Source: Microbacterium sp. PM5 (GTDB lineage: Bacteria > Actinomycetota > Actinomycetes > Actinomycetales > Microbacteriaceae). From it: DNA of 64,000 bases. The stretch covers positions 2,204,327 through 2,268,326 of the forward strand of contig NZ_CP022162.1 in the NCBI RefSeq assembly GCF_003293595.1. Reading direction: 5' to 3'. Shown one piece after another: positions 1-9,236 of this stretch (position 1 is the first letter of the stretch; each line of letters begins with the position of its first letter). The notes under the pieces were generated by a model. The model saw only the letters and a program-made list of their open reading frames with translations. It had not been told where the DNA came from and ran no database searches. The translations under genes and the position numbers were made by a program.

Positions 1-1
1 C

Positions 2-784
2 GACGTGGTCAAGGAGCGCCAGGGCAACATGCTCAATCCCGGTGCGGCGGGACCGTTCACGGTCAGCGCGGTCTGCACGTACGTCGTGGACGGCACCGTC
101 ACCGACATCGCGGTGCCCGGGGGAGCGGAGCGCCAGCTCGCCGCCGCGAACGACTACCGGGCGGCCTACACCGACCTTCCCGTCGGCGCGACGTGTGAGG
201 TCACCGAGACCGTCACCGGTCACGCGGCCTCCACGAGCATCACGGTGGACGACGCCGACCCCGTGACCGGGACGAGCGCGACGATCGACCTTCACGGGGG
301 CGACGAGCCGCAGCTCATGACCATCGCCAACACCTTCACCGCCGGTCAGATCTCGGTGACGAAGACGGTCAGCGGCACCGCGGCATCCGCCCACACCGGC
401 GACACCTTCGGTGTGACGCTCGTGTGCACCTGGTACGGCGAGAACCTGCCGATCCCGGGCGGCGCCGTCCGCGATCTCACCGTGGGAACGCCCGTCGTCT
501 ACACCGATCTGCCGACGGATGCCGCGTGCGTGCTCACCGAGACGCGCACCGGCGAGGCGAAGCAGGTCACCATGACCGTCGACGGCGGCCACTCCGCCAA
601 TCCGGCGAGCGTCGTCATCACCGCCGACAGGACGATCGCGGTCGGCGTCGACAACCGCTTCGACAAGCCGTTGCCGGCCACCGGTGGCAGCTCGGCGCTC
701 GTGCTCGGGGTGTCCGGCTTCGGGATCGCAGGTCTGATCGTCGGCATCGTGCTGTTGACGCGCCGCCGCCGTCGCGAGATCTGA
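2..784 (+). CDS. Sortase-anchored surface protein, C-terminal part (5' end outside window)
   Basis: The frame is open to the left edge, so the N-terminus and signal peptide are missing. The visible 260 residues hold two or more repeats of about 100 residues, each with a K-T/V-x-G start and a YTDLP...C..TET core, as in DUF5979/SpaA-like adhesin repeats. The C-terminus has a cell-wall sorting signal: LPATGG about 37 residues from the end, a hydrophobic helix, then an RRRRRE tail. It is probably attached to peptidoglycan by a class E or similar sortase and may be a pilin or adhesin. No sortase gene lies in the window. The sorting signal is clear; the adhesin role is inferred from the repeat family. 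Confidence 0.85.
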   Translation, partial: DVVKERQGNMLNPGAAGPFTVSAVCTYVVDGTVTDIAVPGGAERQLAAANDYRAAYTDLPVGATCEVTETVTGHAASTSITVDDADPVTGTSATIDLHGGDEPQLMTIANTFTAGQISVTKTVSGTAASAHTGDTFGVTLVCTWYGENLPIPGGAVRDLTVGTPVVYTDLPTDAACVLTETRTGEAKQVTMTVDGGHSANPASVVITADRTIAVGVDNRFDKPLPATGGSSALVLGVSGFGIAGLIVGIVLLTRRRRREI

Positions 785-790
785 CGGATG

Positions 791-834
791 CGCTGAGCGG
801 ACGGGCGAGGTGACCCTCGCCCGTCCGCTCAGCG
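791..834 (+). terminator. Strong hairpin terminator after the surface protein
   Basis: A perfect 20-bp inverted repeat (791-810 pairing with 815-834) surrounds a 4-nt loop, starting 7 bp after the surface-protein stop codon. There is no clear T-tract, which is common in high-GC actinobacteria. It separates the surface-protein unit from purA. Confidence 0.8.
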
Positions 835-937
835 GTGTCGGAGCGCAGGACGGGCCGCTCGATAGGATGGGGTGTACCGGCATTCCCGGTGCAACCGTCC
901 GATATGCGCCAGAAGGCCGAAAACGGGGGAGCAGTCC

Positions 938-2224
938 ATGCCAGGAATCGTGATCGTCGGCGTCCAGTGGGGAGACGAGGGCAAGGGCAAGGCCACCGAT
1001 CTGCTCGGTGAGCGCACCGACTGGGTCGTCAAGTTCAACGGCGGCAACAACGCCGGTCACACCGTCGTCATCGGCGATGAGAAGTATGCACTGCACCTCT
1101 TGCCCTCCGGCATCCTGTCCCCCGGCGTCAACGCCGTCATCGGCAACGGCGTCGTCGTCGACCTCGAAGTGCTCTTCGCCGAGCTCGAGGCGCTCAACGC
1201 CCGCGGCCTCGACACGTCGCGCTTGAAGATCAGCGCGAACGCGCATGTCATCACCCAGTACCACCGCACGCTCGACAAGGTCACCGAGCGCTTCCTCGGC
1301 AAGCGCATGATCGGCACGACCGGTCGCGGCATCGGCCCGACGTACGCGGACAAGATCAACCGCGTCGGCATCCGCATCCAGGACCTCTTCGACGAGAACA
1401 TCCTCCGCCAGAAGGTCGAAGGCGCGCTCGATCAGAAGAATCACCTGTTGGTGAAGGTCTTCAACCGCCGCGCGATCACCGTCGACGAGGTCGTCGACGA
1501 TCTGCTCTCCTACGTCGAGCGCCTGCGCCCGATGGTCTGCGACACGGGGCTGCTGCTCAGCCGTGCCCTGGATGCCGGCGACGTCGTCGTCTTCGAGGGC
1601 GGCCAGGCCACCATGCTCGACGTGGACCACGGTACCTACCCGTTCGTGACCTCCTCCTCTGCCACCGCCGGTGGTGCGTCGACCGGGTCGGGGGTCGGTC
1701 CCAACCGCCTCGATCGCATCGTCGGCATCGTCAAGGCCTATACGACGCGCGTCGGTTCCGGACCCTTCCCGACCGAGCTGTTCGACGACAAGGGCGAGTG
1801 GCTCCGCAAGCGCGGCTTCGAGTTCGGCACGACGACGGGTCGGCCCCGCCGCGTGGGCTGGTACGACGCGCCGATCACGCGCTACGCGACCCGCATCAAC
1901 GGCATCACCGACCTCGTGCTCACCAAGCTCGACATCCTCACCGGGCTCGAGCAGATCCCCGTGTGCGTCGCGTACGACGTCGACGGCGAGCGGTTCGACG
2001 AGGTGCCGGTCAACCAGAGCGACTTCCACCACGCGACACCGATCTTCGAGTACTTCCCGGGCTGGCAGGACGACATCTCCGGCGCGCGGAGCTTCGAGGA
2101 CCTGCCCGTCGCGGCGCAGGAGTACGTGCTCGCTCTGGAAGCGATGAGCGGCACGCGCATCTCGGTGATCGGTGTGGGTCCCGCCCGGGACGCGGTCATC
2201 GTGCGCCACGATCTCGTCGACTGA
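938..2224 (+). CDS. purA: Adenylosuccinate synthetase
   Basis: PurA joins IMP and aspartate using GTP to form adenylosuccinate, the first committed step from IMP to AMP, in the cytosol. The 428-residue product has the family's usual length. The N-terminal GDEGKGK P-loop-like GTP-binding motif is near residue 12, followed by NGGNNAGHT, the IMP-binding [14 protein letters not shown] segment, and the C-terminal TGRPRRVGW region. The ATG at 938 was chosen because it follows a GGGGGAG ribosome-binding site and gives the canonical [18 protein letters not shown] start; the open frame continues upstream without support. Other purine genes (purL, purM, purF) are further along in the window, not in an operon with it. 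Confidence 0.98.
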   Translation: MPGIVIVGVQWGDEGKGKATDLLGERTDWVVKFNGGNNAGHTVVIGDEKYALHLLPSGILSPGVNAVIGNGVVVDLEVLFAELEALNARGLDTSRLKISANAHVITQYHRTLDKVTERFLGKRMIGTTGRGIGPTYADKINRVGIRIQDLFDENILRQKVEGALDQKNHLLVKVFNRRAITVDEVVDDLLSYVERLRPMVCDTGLLLSRALDAGDVVVFEGGQATMLDVDHGTYPFVTSSSATAGGASTGSGVGPNRLDRIVGIVKAYTTRVGSGPFPTELFDDKGEWLRKRGFEFGTTTGRPRRVGWYDAPITRYATRINGITDLVLTKLDILTGLEQIPVCVAYDVDGERFDEVPVNQSDFHHATPIFEYFPGWQDDISGARSFEDLPVAAQEYVLALEAMSGTRISVIGVGPARDAVIVRHDLVD

Positions 2225-2225
2225 G

Positions 2226-3266
2226 GTGCGCTTCTTCCTCGGCGGGTATTCCGCCGACATGGGCGGTCGCGCGGAGGGCATCGGCACGCTCCTGGCTGGA
2301 GACCCCGATGATGGATCGGCCGGGGGAGAGCTCGCCCGGCGCGCGGAGGTCGCCGTCGGTGCCGAGTCGCCGTCATGGATCGCGTGGCATCCGACGCGTG
2401 CGGTCGTCTACGCCGCGCTGGAGGGGCGCGGCGTCGTGCAGGCATATCGCCGCACCGGCGAGGAGGGCTTCATCGCCCTCGGCGCTCCCGTGGAGGCCGG
2501 CGATGCCGTCTGCCATCTCGCCGTCGCCCCCGCCGGCGACGCATTGATCGCGGCCTGCTGGGGTGATGGGCGCCTCGTGCGCATGTCGCTGGATGCCGAG
2601 GGACGCCCGTCCCAGCCGAGCGTGCTCGCCGCCGCGTCCGACCCGTATGCCCTGGTCGGCATATCGCAGGAGCCGCGGCCGTCGCGCGCGCACCACGTGC
2701 GGTTCCTGCCGCGCGACACGATGGCGACGACCGATCTCGGGCTCGATCTCGTGCGTTTCTGGCGGGGCACGGGGGAGCAGGGCTCGCGCGACGTCGCGCT
2801 TCCGCGGCAGACCGGGCCGCGCCACAGTCGATGGCATCCGTCGGAGCACCTCTTCGTGGTGACCGAGCTGTCGAACGAGCTCTATGCGCTGGCGCCCGAC
2901 GCGAGCGGGCAGTGGCGCGTCGCCGCCGGCGTGGCGTTGTCGCCGGGCACGCTCGCCGGAGACGCCGCGGCCGAGCTCGCCTTCTCGCGTGACGGCCGCT
3001 TCGTCTACGCGGGGCTGCGCGGTTCGAACACGATCGCCGTCGTGGAGGTGCGCGGTGACGGGGCGCAGCTGCGTCCCGTCGCGCTCGTCGACGCGGGCGT
3101 GGAGGGGCCGCGGCATCACGTCGTCGTGCGCGACACCCTCCTCGTCGCCGGTCAGCACTCCGACGAGATCGCCGCGCTCACGCTGAACGAGCGCACCGGG
3201 GTGCCGGGGCGAGCGCGACGCCGTGTCGACGCCCCCTCGCCGACCTGTCTGCTCCCGGCATCCTGA
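2226..3266 (+). CDS. Lactonase-family seven-bladed beta-propeller protein
   Basis: The 346-residue protein resembles the lactonase family that includes YbhE-type 6-phosphogluconolactonase. Features are the RFFLGGYSADMGG start, repeated blade motifs such as SPSWIAWHPTRAVVYAA and the HSRWHPSEHLFVVTELSNELYAL and FSRDGRFVYAGLRGSNTIAVVEV segments, and the late GPRHHVVV block. If it acts as a 6-phosphogluconolactonase it would hydrolyse 6-phosphogluconolactone in the oxidative pentose phosphate path; many homologues have untested substrates. The GTG at 2226 begins one base after the purA stop, so it is probably co-transcribed with purA. It converges on the ROK gene with only 10 bp between the stops. 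Confidence 0.8.
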   Translation: MRFFLGGYSADMGGRAEGIGTLLAGDPDDGSAGGELARRAEVAVGAESPSWIAWHPTRAVVYAALEGRGVVQAYRRTGEEGFIALGAPVEAGDAVCHLAVAPAGDALIAACWGDGRLVRMSLDAEGRPSQPSVLAAASDPYALVGISQEPRPSRAHHVRFLPRDTMATTDLGLDLVRFWRGTGEQGSRDVALPRQTGPRHSRWHPSEHLFVVTELSNELYALAPDASGQWRVAAGVALSPGTLAGDAAAELAFSRDGRFVYAGLRGSNTIAVVEVRGDGAQLRPVALVDAGVEGPRHHVVVRDTLLVAGQHSDEIAALTLNERTGVPGRARRRVDAPSPTCLLPAS

Positions 3267-3276
3267 GGCGTGGGGC

Positions 3277-4506
3277 TCAGACGGCGAACAGTTCGCTGCG
3301 GGGAGTGTCGATCAGTGCCGTGATGGGCATCAGCGCCGATCCGAGCGCGACCGTGTCGCCGCCGAAGGACGCCGGGACGATCTCGAACTGGGTGCCCAGG
3401 CGCGTCAGGCAGTTGCGCCGCACCGCATCGGCGATCCGTGCGGATCCGTGCTCCATCAAGCGCATCCCGACCCATCCGCCGACGACGATGCGTTCGGGGT
3501 TGGTCAGGTTGACGACGCTTCCCAGCGCCGCGCCGAGCGCCTCCACAACCCCGTCGACGACGGCGCGCGCGTCCGTGTCGCTGTCCGCCGCGGCCAGCAG
3601 CGCGCCGATCGCCTGCCACCCCGAGCCCTCGAAGGAGCCGCCGCGGATCTGCCATTCGGCGAGGATCGCGTCGGCGCCGAGGTAGGCCTCGACGCAGCCG
3701 TTCTGTCCGCACCGGCAGCGCGCGCCGCCGACCACGATCTTCGTGTGACCCCACTCGCCGGCGCTGCTGAACGCGCCGTGCGCGAGGGCTCCGTCGCTGA
3801 TCACGCCGAGTCCGACGCCGCGACCGAGGAGGGCCACGACGGCATGGTCGATTCCGCGTGCGGCGCCGTACCAGAGCTCGGCCCGCGCCTGCGTCTTGGC
3901 ACCGTTCTCCGCGAAGACGGGCAGATCCGCGTCCAGGTCGCGCGGGATCGGCCACGGCTCCCAACCGAGACTCTGGGCGTAGAGCACCTGGGCACCGTCG
4001 GGTCCGGTCTCGACCACACCCGGAAGCCCGAGCCCGATGCCGAGGACACGCGGCCACCGCTCCTGATTGCGCATGCGCAACGCGGCGATGGCTTCGACGA
4101 GATCGCGGTGGATGTCCGGCGGGGTCTCGTCGTGGCCTCCGCCGCGGAACTCGCGGTCGACCATCGTCAACGACAGGTCGAAGAGCTCGACGGCGACGCC
4201 GCGCTCGCCGACATCGACGCCGATCGCGTAGGCACCTTCGGCGCGGGGCGCGATGAGTGAGATCGGTCGTCCGCCGCGCGAGGAGACCGAGCCGACCTCG
4301 GCCAGCAACCCGTCATCGATGAGCTCGGAGGTGATGTTCGCGGCGGATGCCGCAGAGAATCCGCAACGCCGCGCGAGATCGGCCCGGGTCGTCTCGCCCT
4401 GCTGCAGCACGAAGCGCAGAGCGGCCGCACGATTCTGCTGACGCAGCGTCGTGACGGTCGCGGAGGCGGGCGCCGCGGAGGCGGCGCCCCGCGCCTGTGC
4501 ACTCAT
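3277..4506 (-). CDS. ROK-family transcriptional regulator
   Basis: This 409-residue protein has an N-terminal winged helix (about residues 18-80, TLRQQNRAAALRFVLQQGETTRADLARRCGFSAA...) followed by a ROK sugar-kinase-like domain. That domain has a GVDVG phosphate-1 motif, an ENGAK segment and a zinc-type CRCGQNGCVEAYLG motif. ROK repressors of the NagC/XylR type respond to sugars. It is the last gene of the minus-strand operon SBP-permease-permease-GH5-ROK, 17 bp after the GH5 stop, so it most likely controls this beta-glucan/oligosaccharide locus. The ATG at 4506 was chosen because the frame continues upstream only as antisense-like read-through of the GH5 gene. The true effector sugar is unknown. 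Confidence 0.9.
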   Translation of the reverse strand: MSAQARGAASAAPASATVTTLRQQNRAAALRFVLQQGETTRADLARRCGFSAASAANITSELIDDGLLAEVGSVSSRGGRPISLIAPRAEGAYAIGVDVGERGVAVELFDLSLTMVDREFRGGGHDETPPDIHRDLVEAIAALRMRNQERWPRVLGIGLGLPGVVETGPDGAQVLYAQSLGWEPWPIPRDLDADLPVFAENGAKTQARAELWYGAARGIDHAVVALLGRGVGLGVISDGALAHGAFSSAGEWGHTKIVVGGARCRCGQNGCVEAYLGADAILAEWQIRGGSFEGSGWQAIGALLAAADSDTDARAVVDGVVEALGAALGSVVNLTNPERIVVGGWVGMRLMEHGSARIADAVRRNCLTRLGTQFEIVPASFGGDTVALGSALMPITALIDTPRSELFAV

Positions 4507-4523
4507 GGTTCGACGATAGCCCG

Positions 4524-5960
4524 TCACATGCTCACCTCGAGCCGTCGCACCCGCACGCGCTCCGAGGCGCTGAGTCGGAGGCTGCCCTCGTGCCAGTCCG
4601 CCGTCACGGCGTGGGATCGGTCGGCGTCGACCCGCCAGGATGCCGGGCGGGACGAGAACGCGAACGCGAGGCGGTCTCCGGGGGTGATCTCCACGGGAAC
4701 GTACTCGGCGGCAGCGTAGGCCGCCCCCGCCGTGTGATGCCAGAGGCCCTCTGGCAGCGGGGCGGCCACCTGCTCGGAGATCGAGGTCTCCGCCTCGCCG
4801 CCCACCCCGGCCCACGCCGGCAGCTGCAGAGCGGGGCGCGCGAACAGTGCATCGAGAACGGCCGTGCGCACGTCGCAGCGCTCGACGGCGACGGCCGCCA
4901 GGAACTCCCGCAGAATCCGCCACGCGTGGTCGGGGTCGAGCTGCGCCGTCGGGTCGGCGATCAGCTCCCAGCCTTCGGGGGTGCGCGCGGACAGCGGCGA
5001 GGTGAGAGTGTCGAGCTTCTTCCAGGGCCAGAAGTTCCATCCGATCCCGTGGCGCTCGTAGAGGCGCGTCGCCGCGTAGATCCACCCGGGCGTGTTCTCG
5101 CCGCCTTCGCCCATGTAGATCGGCAGTCCCGCGTCGCGCCGCAGCTGGAGGAAGTCGGCGATGCTCGTCTCGTCGGGGGCGCACCAGTAGCGGTGGAACT
5201 GCACGGCCTGGTTCTCGTCGAAGCGCACCCGCACCGGGTCGGGGTTGGTCGCCCAGTGGCTGCCTTCGTACATGAGCAGGTGATTCGGGTCGATCTCGCG
5301 GATCGCCGCGGTCAGCTCGCGGTAGAGATCGACGAGCTCGTCCTGGTAGCGGTGCTGCCACTCGTTCGGCAGCGGTTCGTTGAGGAGGTCGTAGCCGAGC
5401 ACGGTCTCGCTGTCGCGGAAGCGACGGGCGATCTCGCGCCATAGCGCCACCGTCTGCGCGCGGTAGTGCTCCGCCATGAACAGCTCCGGGATGCCGCGCG
5501 GCGAATCGTCGATGTTCGTTCCGGTCTGCCCGCCGGGAGCGCCGTGCAGATCGATCAGTACCCGCAGACCGTGGCGCTCCGCCCACTCGACCGCCCGGGC
5601 GATCAGTGCGAAGCCGTCCTCTTGGAAGCTCCCGTCATCGGCGATCACGCCGCGCGCATTGAGAGGTAAGCGGACGTGATCGAACCCCAGCTGCGCGATG
5701 AGCGCGAAGTCCCTCTCGGTGACGAACTCGTCCCGGAACCGGCGCCAGAACTCGGCCGCCCGCGCGGTGCCGACCAGCTCGGCGATCCGCGCTTCGATCT
5801 GGCGCGGAGAGGCCAGCTCGTCGCCGAAAAGCCACATGTACCCTTCCGCGAGCAGCCAATTGCCGAGTCCCACGCCGCGAAGGAGCAGCGGTCCCTCGTC
5901 GTCGACGAGCTCTGTGCCGACGGCGCGGACGAAACCGCGGGGGCGACGGGGTGGTGTCAT
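4524..5960 (-). CDS. Intracellular glycoside hydrolase family 5 enzyme
   Basis: The 478-residue protein has no signal peptide, so it probably acts on imported oligosaccharides. The (beta/alpha)8 GH5 domain covers about residues 15-365. It shows LLRGVGLGNWLLAEGYMW, the HVRLPL strand, the IDLHGAPGG motif, the acid/base Glu195 in DLLNEPL, and the likely nucleophile Glu285 in IYMGEGGEN. The remaining 110 or so residues look like a C-terminal beta-sandwich seen in several GH5 enzymes. ATG 5960 follows a GAGGAAC ribosome-binding site; a GTG at 5987 overlapping the permease stop is the alternative start. It sits downstream of the ABC importer and upstream of the ROK regulator. Exact substrate (beta-1,3-glucan, cellobiose-like or glycosylceramide-like) cannot be told. 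Confidence 0.9.
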   Translation of the reverse strand: MTPPRRPRGFVRAVGTELVDDEGPLLLRGVGLGNWLLAEGYMWLFGDELASPRQIEARIAELVGTARAAEFWRRFRDEFVTERDFALIAQLGFDHVRLPLNARGVIADDGSFQEDGFALIARAVEWAERHGLRVLIDLHGAPGGQTGTNIDDSPRGIPELFMAEHYRAQTVALWREIARRFRDSETVLGYDLLNEPLPNEWQHRYQDELVDLYRELTAAIREIDPNHLLMYEGSHWATNPDPVRVRFDENQAVQFHRYWCAPDETSIADFLQLRRDAGLPIYMGEGGENTPGWIYAATRLYERHGIGWNFWPWKKLDTLTSPLSARTPEGWELIADPTAQLDPDHAWRILREFLAAVAVERCDVRTAVLDALFARPALQLPAWAGVGGEAETSISEQVAAPLPEGLWHHTAGAAYAAAEYVPVEITPGDRLAFAFSSRPASWRVDADRSHAVTADWHEGSLRLSASERVRVRRLEVSM

Positions 5961-5983
5961 GGTGTTCCTCACGGGACGGATGC

Positions 5984-6883
5984 TCACTTCAGACCGGACA
6001 GGGCGAAGCCTTGGACGACGTAGCGCTGGAAGACGACGAAGACGATGAGGATGGGCACGACCATCAGCGTCGACGCCGCCATCTGCAGCGACGGGTTGGT
6101 GGAGATCTGCTGATTGAGCAGCGAGATTCCCACCGAGAGGGTGTAGAGCCCCTGGTCATTGGCGATGATCAGCGGCCACAGGAAGCTGTTCCATCCCGCG
6201 ATGAAGGTGAGCACCACCTGCACGGCCAGGATCGGTCCCGACATGGGCAGGATGATCCGGAAGAAGATGCGCCACTCTCCCGCGCCGTCCATCCGTGCGG
6301 CCTCGAGGATCTCTGTCGGGATCGTCGCCATGAACTGCCGGAACAGGAACACGGCGAATCCCGACACCAGCATCGGCAGGGCGATGCCGATGAGCGTGTT
6401 CGTGAGCTTCATCCCGTTGAGGATGAGGTAGCTCGGGATCATCGTGACCTGGCCGGGGATCATCATCGTCACCAGAACCAGGAAGAACAGGGCATCTCTG
6501 CCGGGAAAGGCGAACTTGGCGAAGCCGTAGCCGGCCGCCGCCATGAGCAGCAGACCCACCATGCAGATGACGACGATGAGCAGGGTGTTCAGGAGGTAGC
6601 GCCCGAAGTCCAGCTCGGTGAAGAGCTGGATGAAGTACTCGAGCGTCGGATTGCGCGGCAGCAGCTGCGGGGGGAACGCGACGGACTCGCTGCGCGGCTT
6701 GACGGAGGCGAAGATCATCCACAGGAACGGGAACGCGGTGATCAGCGCGCCGACGGTCAGCAGCGCGCCGATCACGATGGTGCCGGTGCGGCCGCGGCGC
6801 CGTCCGGCTCGGGTGCCCCGTCGTGCGTCCGACGTCTTCGCGAGGCCCCGTCCGCCGCGGGTGATGAGCTCAGTGGTCGACAT
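5984..6883 (-). CDS. Carbohydrate ABC transporter permease (MalG type)
   Basis: This 299-residue integral membrane protein has about six hydrophobic helices and the cytoplasmic EAA loop EILEAARMDGAGEWRIFFRIILP that docks to the ATPase. A basic N-terminal stretch (GTRAGRRRGRTG) precedes the first helix. It pairs with the MalF-type permease just upstream, whose end it overlaps by 14 bp, indicating translational coupling. No ATP-binding gene is in the operon; CUT1 systems in actinobacteria usually share one MsiK-like ATPase encoded elsewhere. Confidence 0.93.
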   Translation of the reverse strand: MSTTELITRGGRGLAKTSDARRGTRAGRRRGRTGTIVIGALLTVGALITAFPFLWMIFASVKPRSESVAFPPQLLPRNPTLEYFIQLFTELDFGRYLLNTLLIVVICMVGLLLMAAAGYGFAKFAFPGRDALFFLVLVTMMIPGQVTMIPSYLILNGMKLTNTLIGIALPMLVSGFAVFLFRQFMATIPTEILEAARMDGAGEWRIFFRIILPMSGPILAVQVVLTFIAGWNSFLWPLIIANDQGLYTLSVGISLLNQQISTNPSLQMAASTLMVVPILIVFVVFQRYVVQGFALSGLK

Positions 6884-7748
6884 CGGACCTCCTCAGGCGC
6901 AGCTGGACGATGGTGATCGTCGCGATGATCGCGACGAGGACGACCGAGCCCGCACTGGCGTAGCCGAACTGACTCGACGAGAAGCCCTTCTGATAGAGGA
7001 AGAGCGCGATCGACGTCGACGAGCCCAGAGGTCCGCCCTTGGTGAGCACGAAGGGTTCGTCGAAGAACTGCAGCCATGCGATGACGGTGGTGATGGTGAC
7101 GAAGAAGATGGCGAAGCGCAGCAGGGGGAGCACGATCGAGACGATGCGGCGCAGCCCCGAGGCGCCGTCGATCGCCGCCGCCTCCAGGTACTCCTTCGGC
7201 ACGCCTTGCAGGGCCGCGAGGAAGATGATGACGTTCAGCCCGAGGCCGCGCCATACGGCGACCAGCCCGACGGAGAACTTCACGACCGTGGGGTCGGAGA
7301 GCCAGGGAACCGGCGGCAGCCCGACGAGCGAGAGCAGGTAGTTGAACAGGCCGAACTGTGTGTTGTAGAGGTAGCCCCATACGAGGGCCACGGCCACGAT
7401 CGCGGTGATGGCCGGGACGAAGTAGAACGAGCGCAGCGCGCGGAAGAAGCGGCCTTGCGACCTGTTGAGCGCGAGCGCGATCGCCAGGGAGAGGACGATC
7501 ACGCTGGGTACCCCGACGACCGCGAACAGAGCGGTGTTGCCGAGGGCCTGCCAGAAGTCGGGGTCGGCGAACAGCGCCGTGTAGTTGTCGCCGCCGATGA
7601 ACTGGATCCGCGACCAGTTTCCCAGGCCCGCGAGGTTCATGTCGGTGAAGCTCACGAGGAGCGCCACGGCGATGGGCAGGATGCCGAAGACGATGAGCAG
7701 GAGCATCGCCGGGGCGATGAACGTATAGGGGACGATGCGGTTCTTCAT
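6870..7748 (-). CDS. Carbohydrate ABC transporter permease (MalF type)
   Basis: The 292-residue protein starts MKNRIVPYTFIAPAMLLLIVFGILP and has about six membrane helices. Its EAA loop, EYLEAAAIDGASGLRRIVSIVLP, marks it as a CUT1-family sugar permease. I prefer the ATG at 7748 because of its closeness to the usual MalF start and a GAGG just upstream; the frame could begin at 7784. It lies 52 bp after the binding-protein gene and overlaps the MalG-type gene. Together they would import an oligosaccharide released by the secreted GH5 enzyme. Confidence 0.92.
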   Translation of the reverse strand: MKNRIVPYTFIAPAMLLLIVFGILPIAVALLVSFTDMNLAGLGNWSRIQFIGGDNYTALFADPDFWQALGNTALFAVVGVPSVIVLSLAIALALNRSQGRFFRALRSFYFVPAITAIVAVALVWGYLYNTQFGLFNYLLSLVGLPPVPWLSDPTVVKFSVGLVAVWRGLGLNVIIFLAALQGVPKEYLEAAAIDGASGLRRIVSIVLPLLRFAIFFVTITTVIAWLQFFDEPFVLTKGGPLGSSTSIALFLYQKGFSSSQFGYASAGSVVLVAIIATITIVQLRLRRSDVDH

Positions 7749-7800
7749 GGCCTCGTGGCCGGGGGTGCGCGGTGATCGGGTCACCGCGCACCCCCGGAGC

Positions 7801-9048
7801 TCAGTTCGCGGGGGTCCCGGCGGTGGTCGTGAACAGCGTCTTCAGGGCGTCGTCGCGGTTCGCGCCGGTGAGCACGATCGAGTTGAGCGCGTCGAGCAGC
7901 GCCTTGCCCGTCTCACCGTCCCAGTTCGGCACGAGCGGCAGCAGGCGGGAGGACGCGAGCTGCTTCGTGTAGACCGACACCATGGGGTCGCCGGTCAGCG
8001 CGCTGTCGGCGAGCGCCTTCTTCACTGTCGGCAGCTGCCCGTCGGACTGGTACCAGCTCACCTGCACGTCGGGCTGCGAGAGGTAATCGAGCAGCTGAAG
8101 TGCGCCGTCCTTGTTCTTCGTGGAGCCCCAGACTCCGAGGTTCGACCCGGCGAGCAGCGACGTGTCCTTCGCTCCGGACGGCACGGTGGTCACGTTCCAC
8201 TTCCCGGCCAGCTCCGGCGCCGACTGCGAGATGGCGGCCGCAAGGTAGGGACCGCTGACGAGCATCGGCGTGCTTCCCGTGATGAAGCCCTGCGTCTGGT
8301 CGAAGTCGCTGTTGGTGGGCACGCTCTTGTCGGCGTAGAGGCCGGTGTACAGGTCGACCGCCTTACCGAACGCGGGCGTATCGAAGTCGATCTTGCCCTG
8401 GCTGTCGACGATGTCGCCGCCCTGGTCCCACGTCATGATCACGGGCAGTACGCTGTCCCATTGGGGGATGTAGTAACCGTACGAGCCGTCACCGCGGCCG
8501 GCCAGTGTCTTCGCGTCGGCGCGCAGCTGATCCCAGGTCGCCGGCGGAGTGCTGATACCCGCTGCCTGGAGGATGTCGCTGCGGTAGAAGAGAACGCGCG
8601 TGTCCGACACCCACGGCACGGAGACGACCTTGCCCCCGATGGCGGTCGCATCTCCGGCGACGCCGTCGACGAAGTTGGATGCCGCGAGGTTCTCGTGACC
8701 CGACAGTGCCGCGTCGTCGAGGGTGAGCAGTGCGCCGCTGTCGGCATAGGTGCGCAGCTTGGAGAGTCCGATCTGCAGCACGTCGGGGCCGTCGCCCGAA
8801 GCGACCGCTGTCGTGAACTTCTGGTCGACGCTGTCCCAGGGGATGGCGACGGTCTTCACGTCGATTCCCGTCTTGTCTTCGAACGGCTTGACCAGCGCAT
8901 CGAAGTGGGCAGAGCTGTCGCCCATGACCCAGACGGTCAGTTCCTTGGCGGCGGTGCCGCCGTCGGCGGGTGCGGATGACGAGCATCCGGCGAGGGTGGC
9001 GGCCGTCAGGGCGGCGGTGCCCAGCGCGAGCCAGCGCATTCTCTTCAT
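7801..9048 (-). CDS. Sugar ABC transporter substrate-binding lipoprotein (family 1)
   Basis: The 415-residue protein has a lipoprotein signal peptide (MKRMRWLALGTAALTAATLAGC, lipobox LAGC with Cys22) and the bacterial extracellular solute-binding family 1 fold. The signature stretches are KELTVWVMGDSS, the FEDKTGIDVKTVAIPWD segment and the C-terminal LPLVPNWDGETGKALLDALNSIVLTG. It would capture an oligosaccharide at the outer face of the membrane and hand it to the two permeases. It is the first gene of its operon, with a good ribosome-binding site (GAAAGG) and a promoter about 90 bp upstream. The sugar bound is not deducible; neighbours suggest a beta-glucan fragment. Confidence 0.95.
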   Translation of the reverse strand: MKRMRWLALGTAALTAATLAGCSSSAPADGGTAAKELTVWVMGDSSAHFDALVKPFEDKTGIDVKTVAIPWDSVDQKFTTAVASGDGPDVLQIGLSKLRTYADSGALLTLDDAALSGHENLAASNFVDGVAGDATAIGGKVVSVPWVSDTRVLFYRSDILQAAGISTPPATWDQLRADAKTLAGRGDGSYGYYIPQWDSVLPVIMTWDQGGDIVDSQGKIDFDTPAFGKAVDLYTGLYADKSVPTNSDFDQTQGFITGSTPMLVSGPYLAAAISQSAPELAGKWNVTTVPSGAKDTSLLAGSNLGVWGSTKNKDGALQLLDYLSQPDVQVSWYQSDGQLPTVKKALADSALTGDPMVSVYTKQLASSRLLPLVPNWDGETGKALLDALNSIVLTGANRDDALKTLFTTTAGTPAN

Positions 9049-9141
9049 CGAGAGGTCCTTTCGGGGTGCAGGAGGTGCGGTGTCGAATCGGGATTCGGCG
9101 GCGAGAGGACGGGAAGAGACTCCCTCGTCCTTTCTCTACGA

Positions 9142-9173
9142 CTTAGATTAAGGTATGTCCGATTGTCTGGCAA
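9142..9173 (-). promoter_or_regulatory. Promoter of the sugar ABC operon with overlapping CTTA-N3-TAAG operator
   Basis: On the minus strand a TTGCCA -35 (9168-9173) is separated by exactly 17 bp from a TAATCT -10 (9145-9150). The inverted repeat CTTA-GAT-TAAG (9142-9152) overlaps the -10, a position suited to repression. The same CTTA-N3-TAAG arrangement is found in front of the secreted GH5 gene at 12155-12165. Binding by the operon's ROK protein is inference. Confidence 0.6.
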
Positions 9174-9236
9174 GAGGCGGAGCGGCGAAACGAGCGCAGG
9201 GGGCCGCCACGTCGCGACCCCCTGCGCCGATCGTCG

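Noticed and set aside
2172..2225. Longer start for the lactonase inside purA
   Set aside because: It would add residues that overlap conserved purA codons; GTG 2226 gives the natural RFFLGGY start.
4507..5586. Upstream extension of the ROK gene frame to 769 residues
   Set aside because: The added part is an alternative frame of the GH5 gene with shadow composition; ATG 4506 gives a normal ROK N-terminus.
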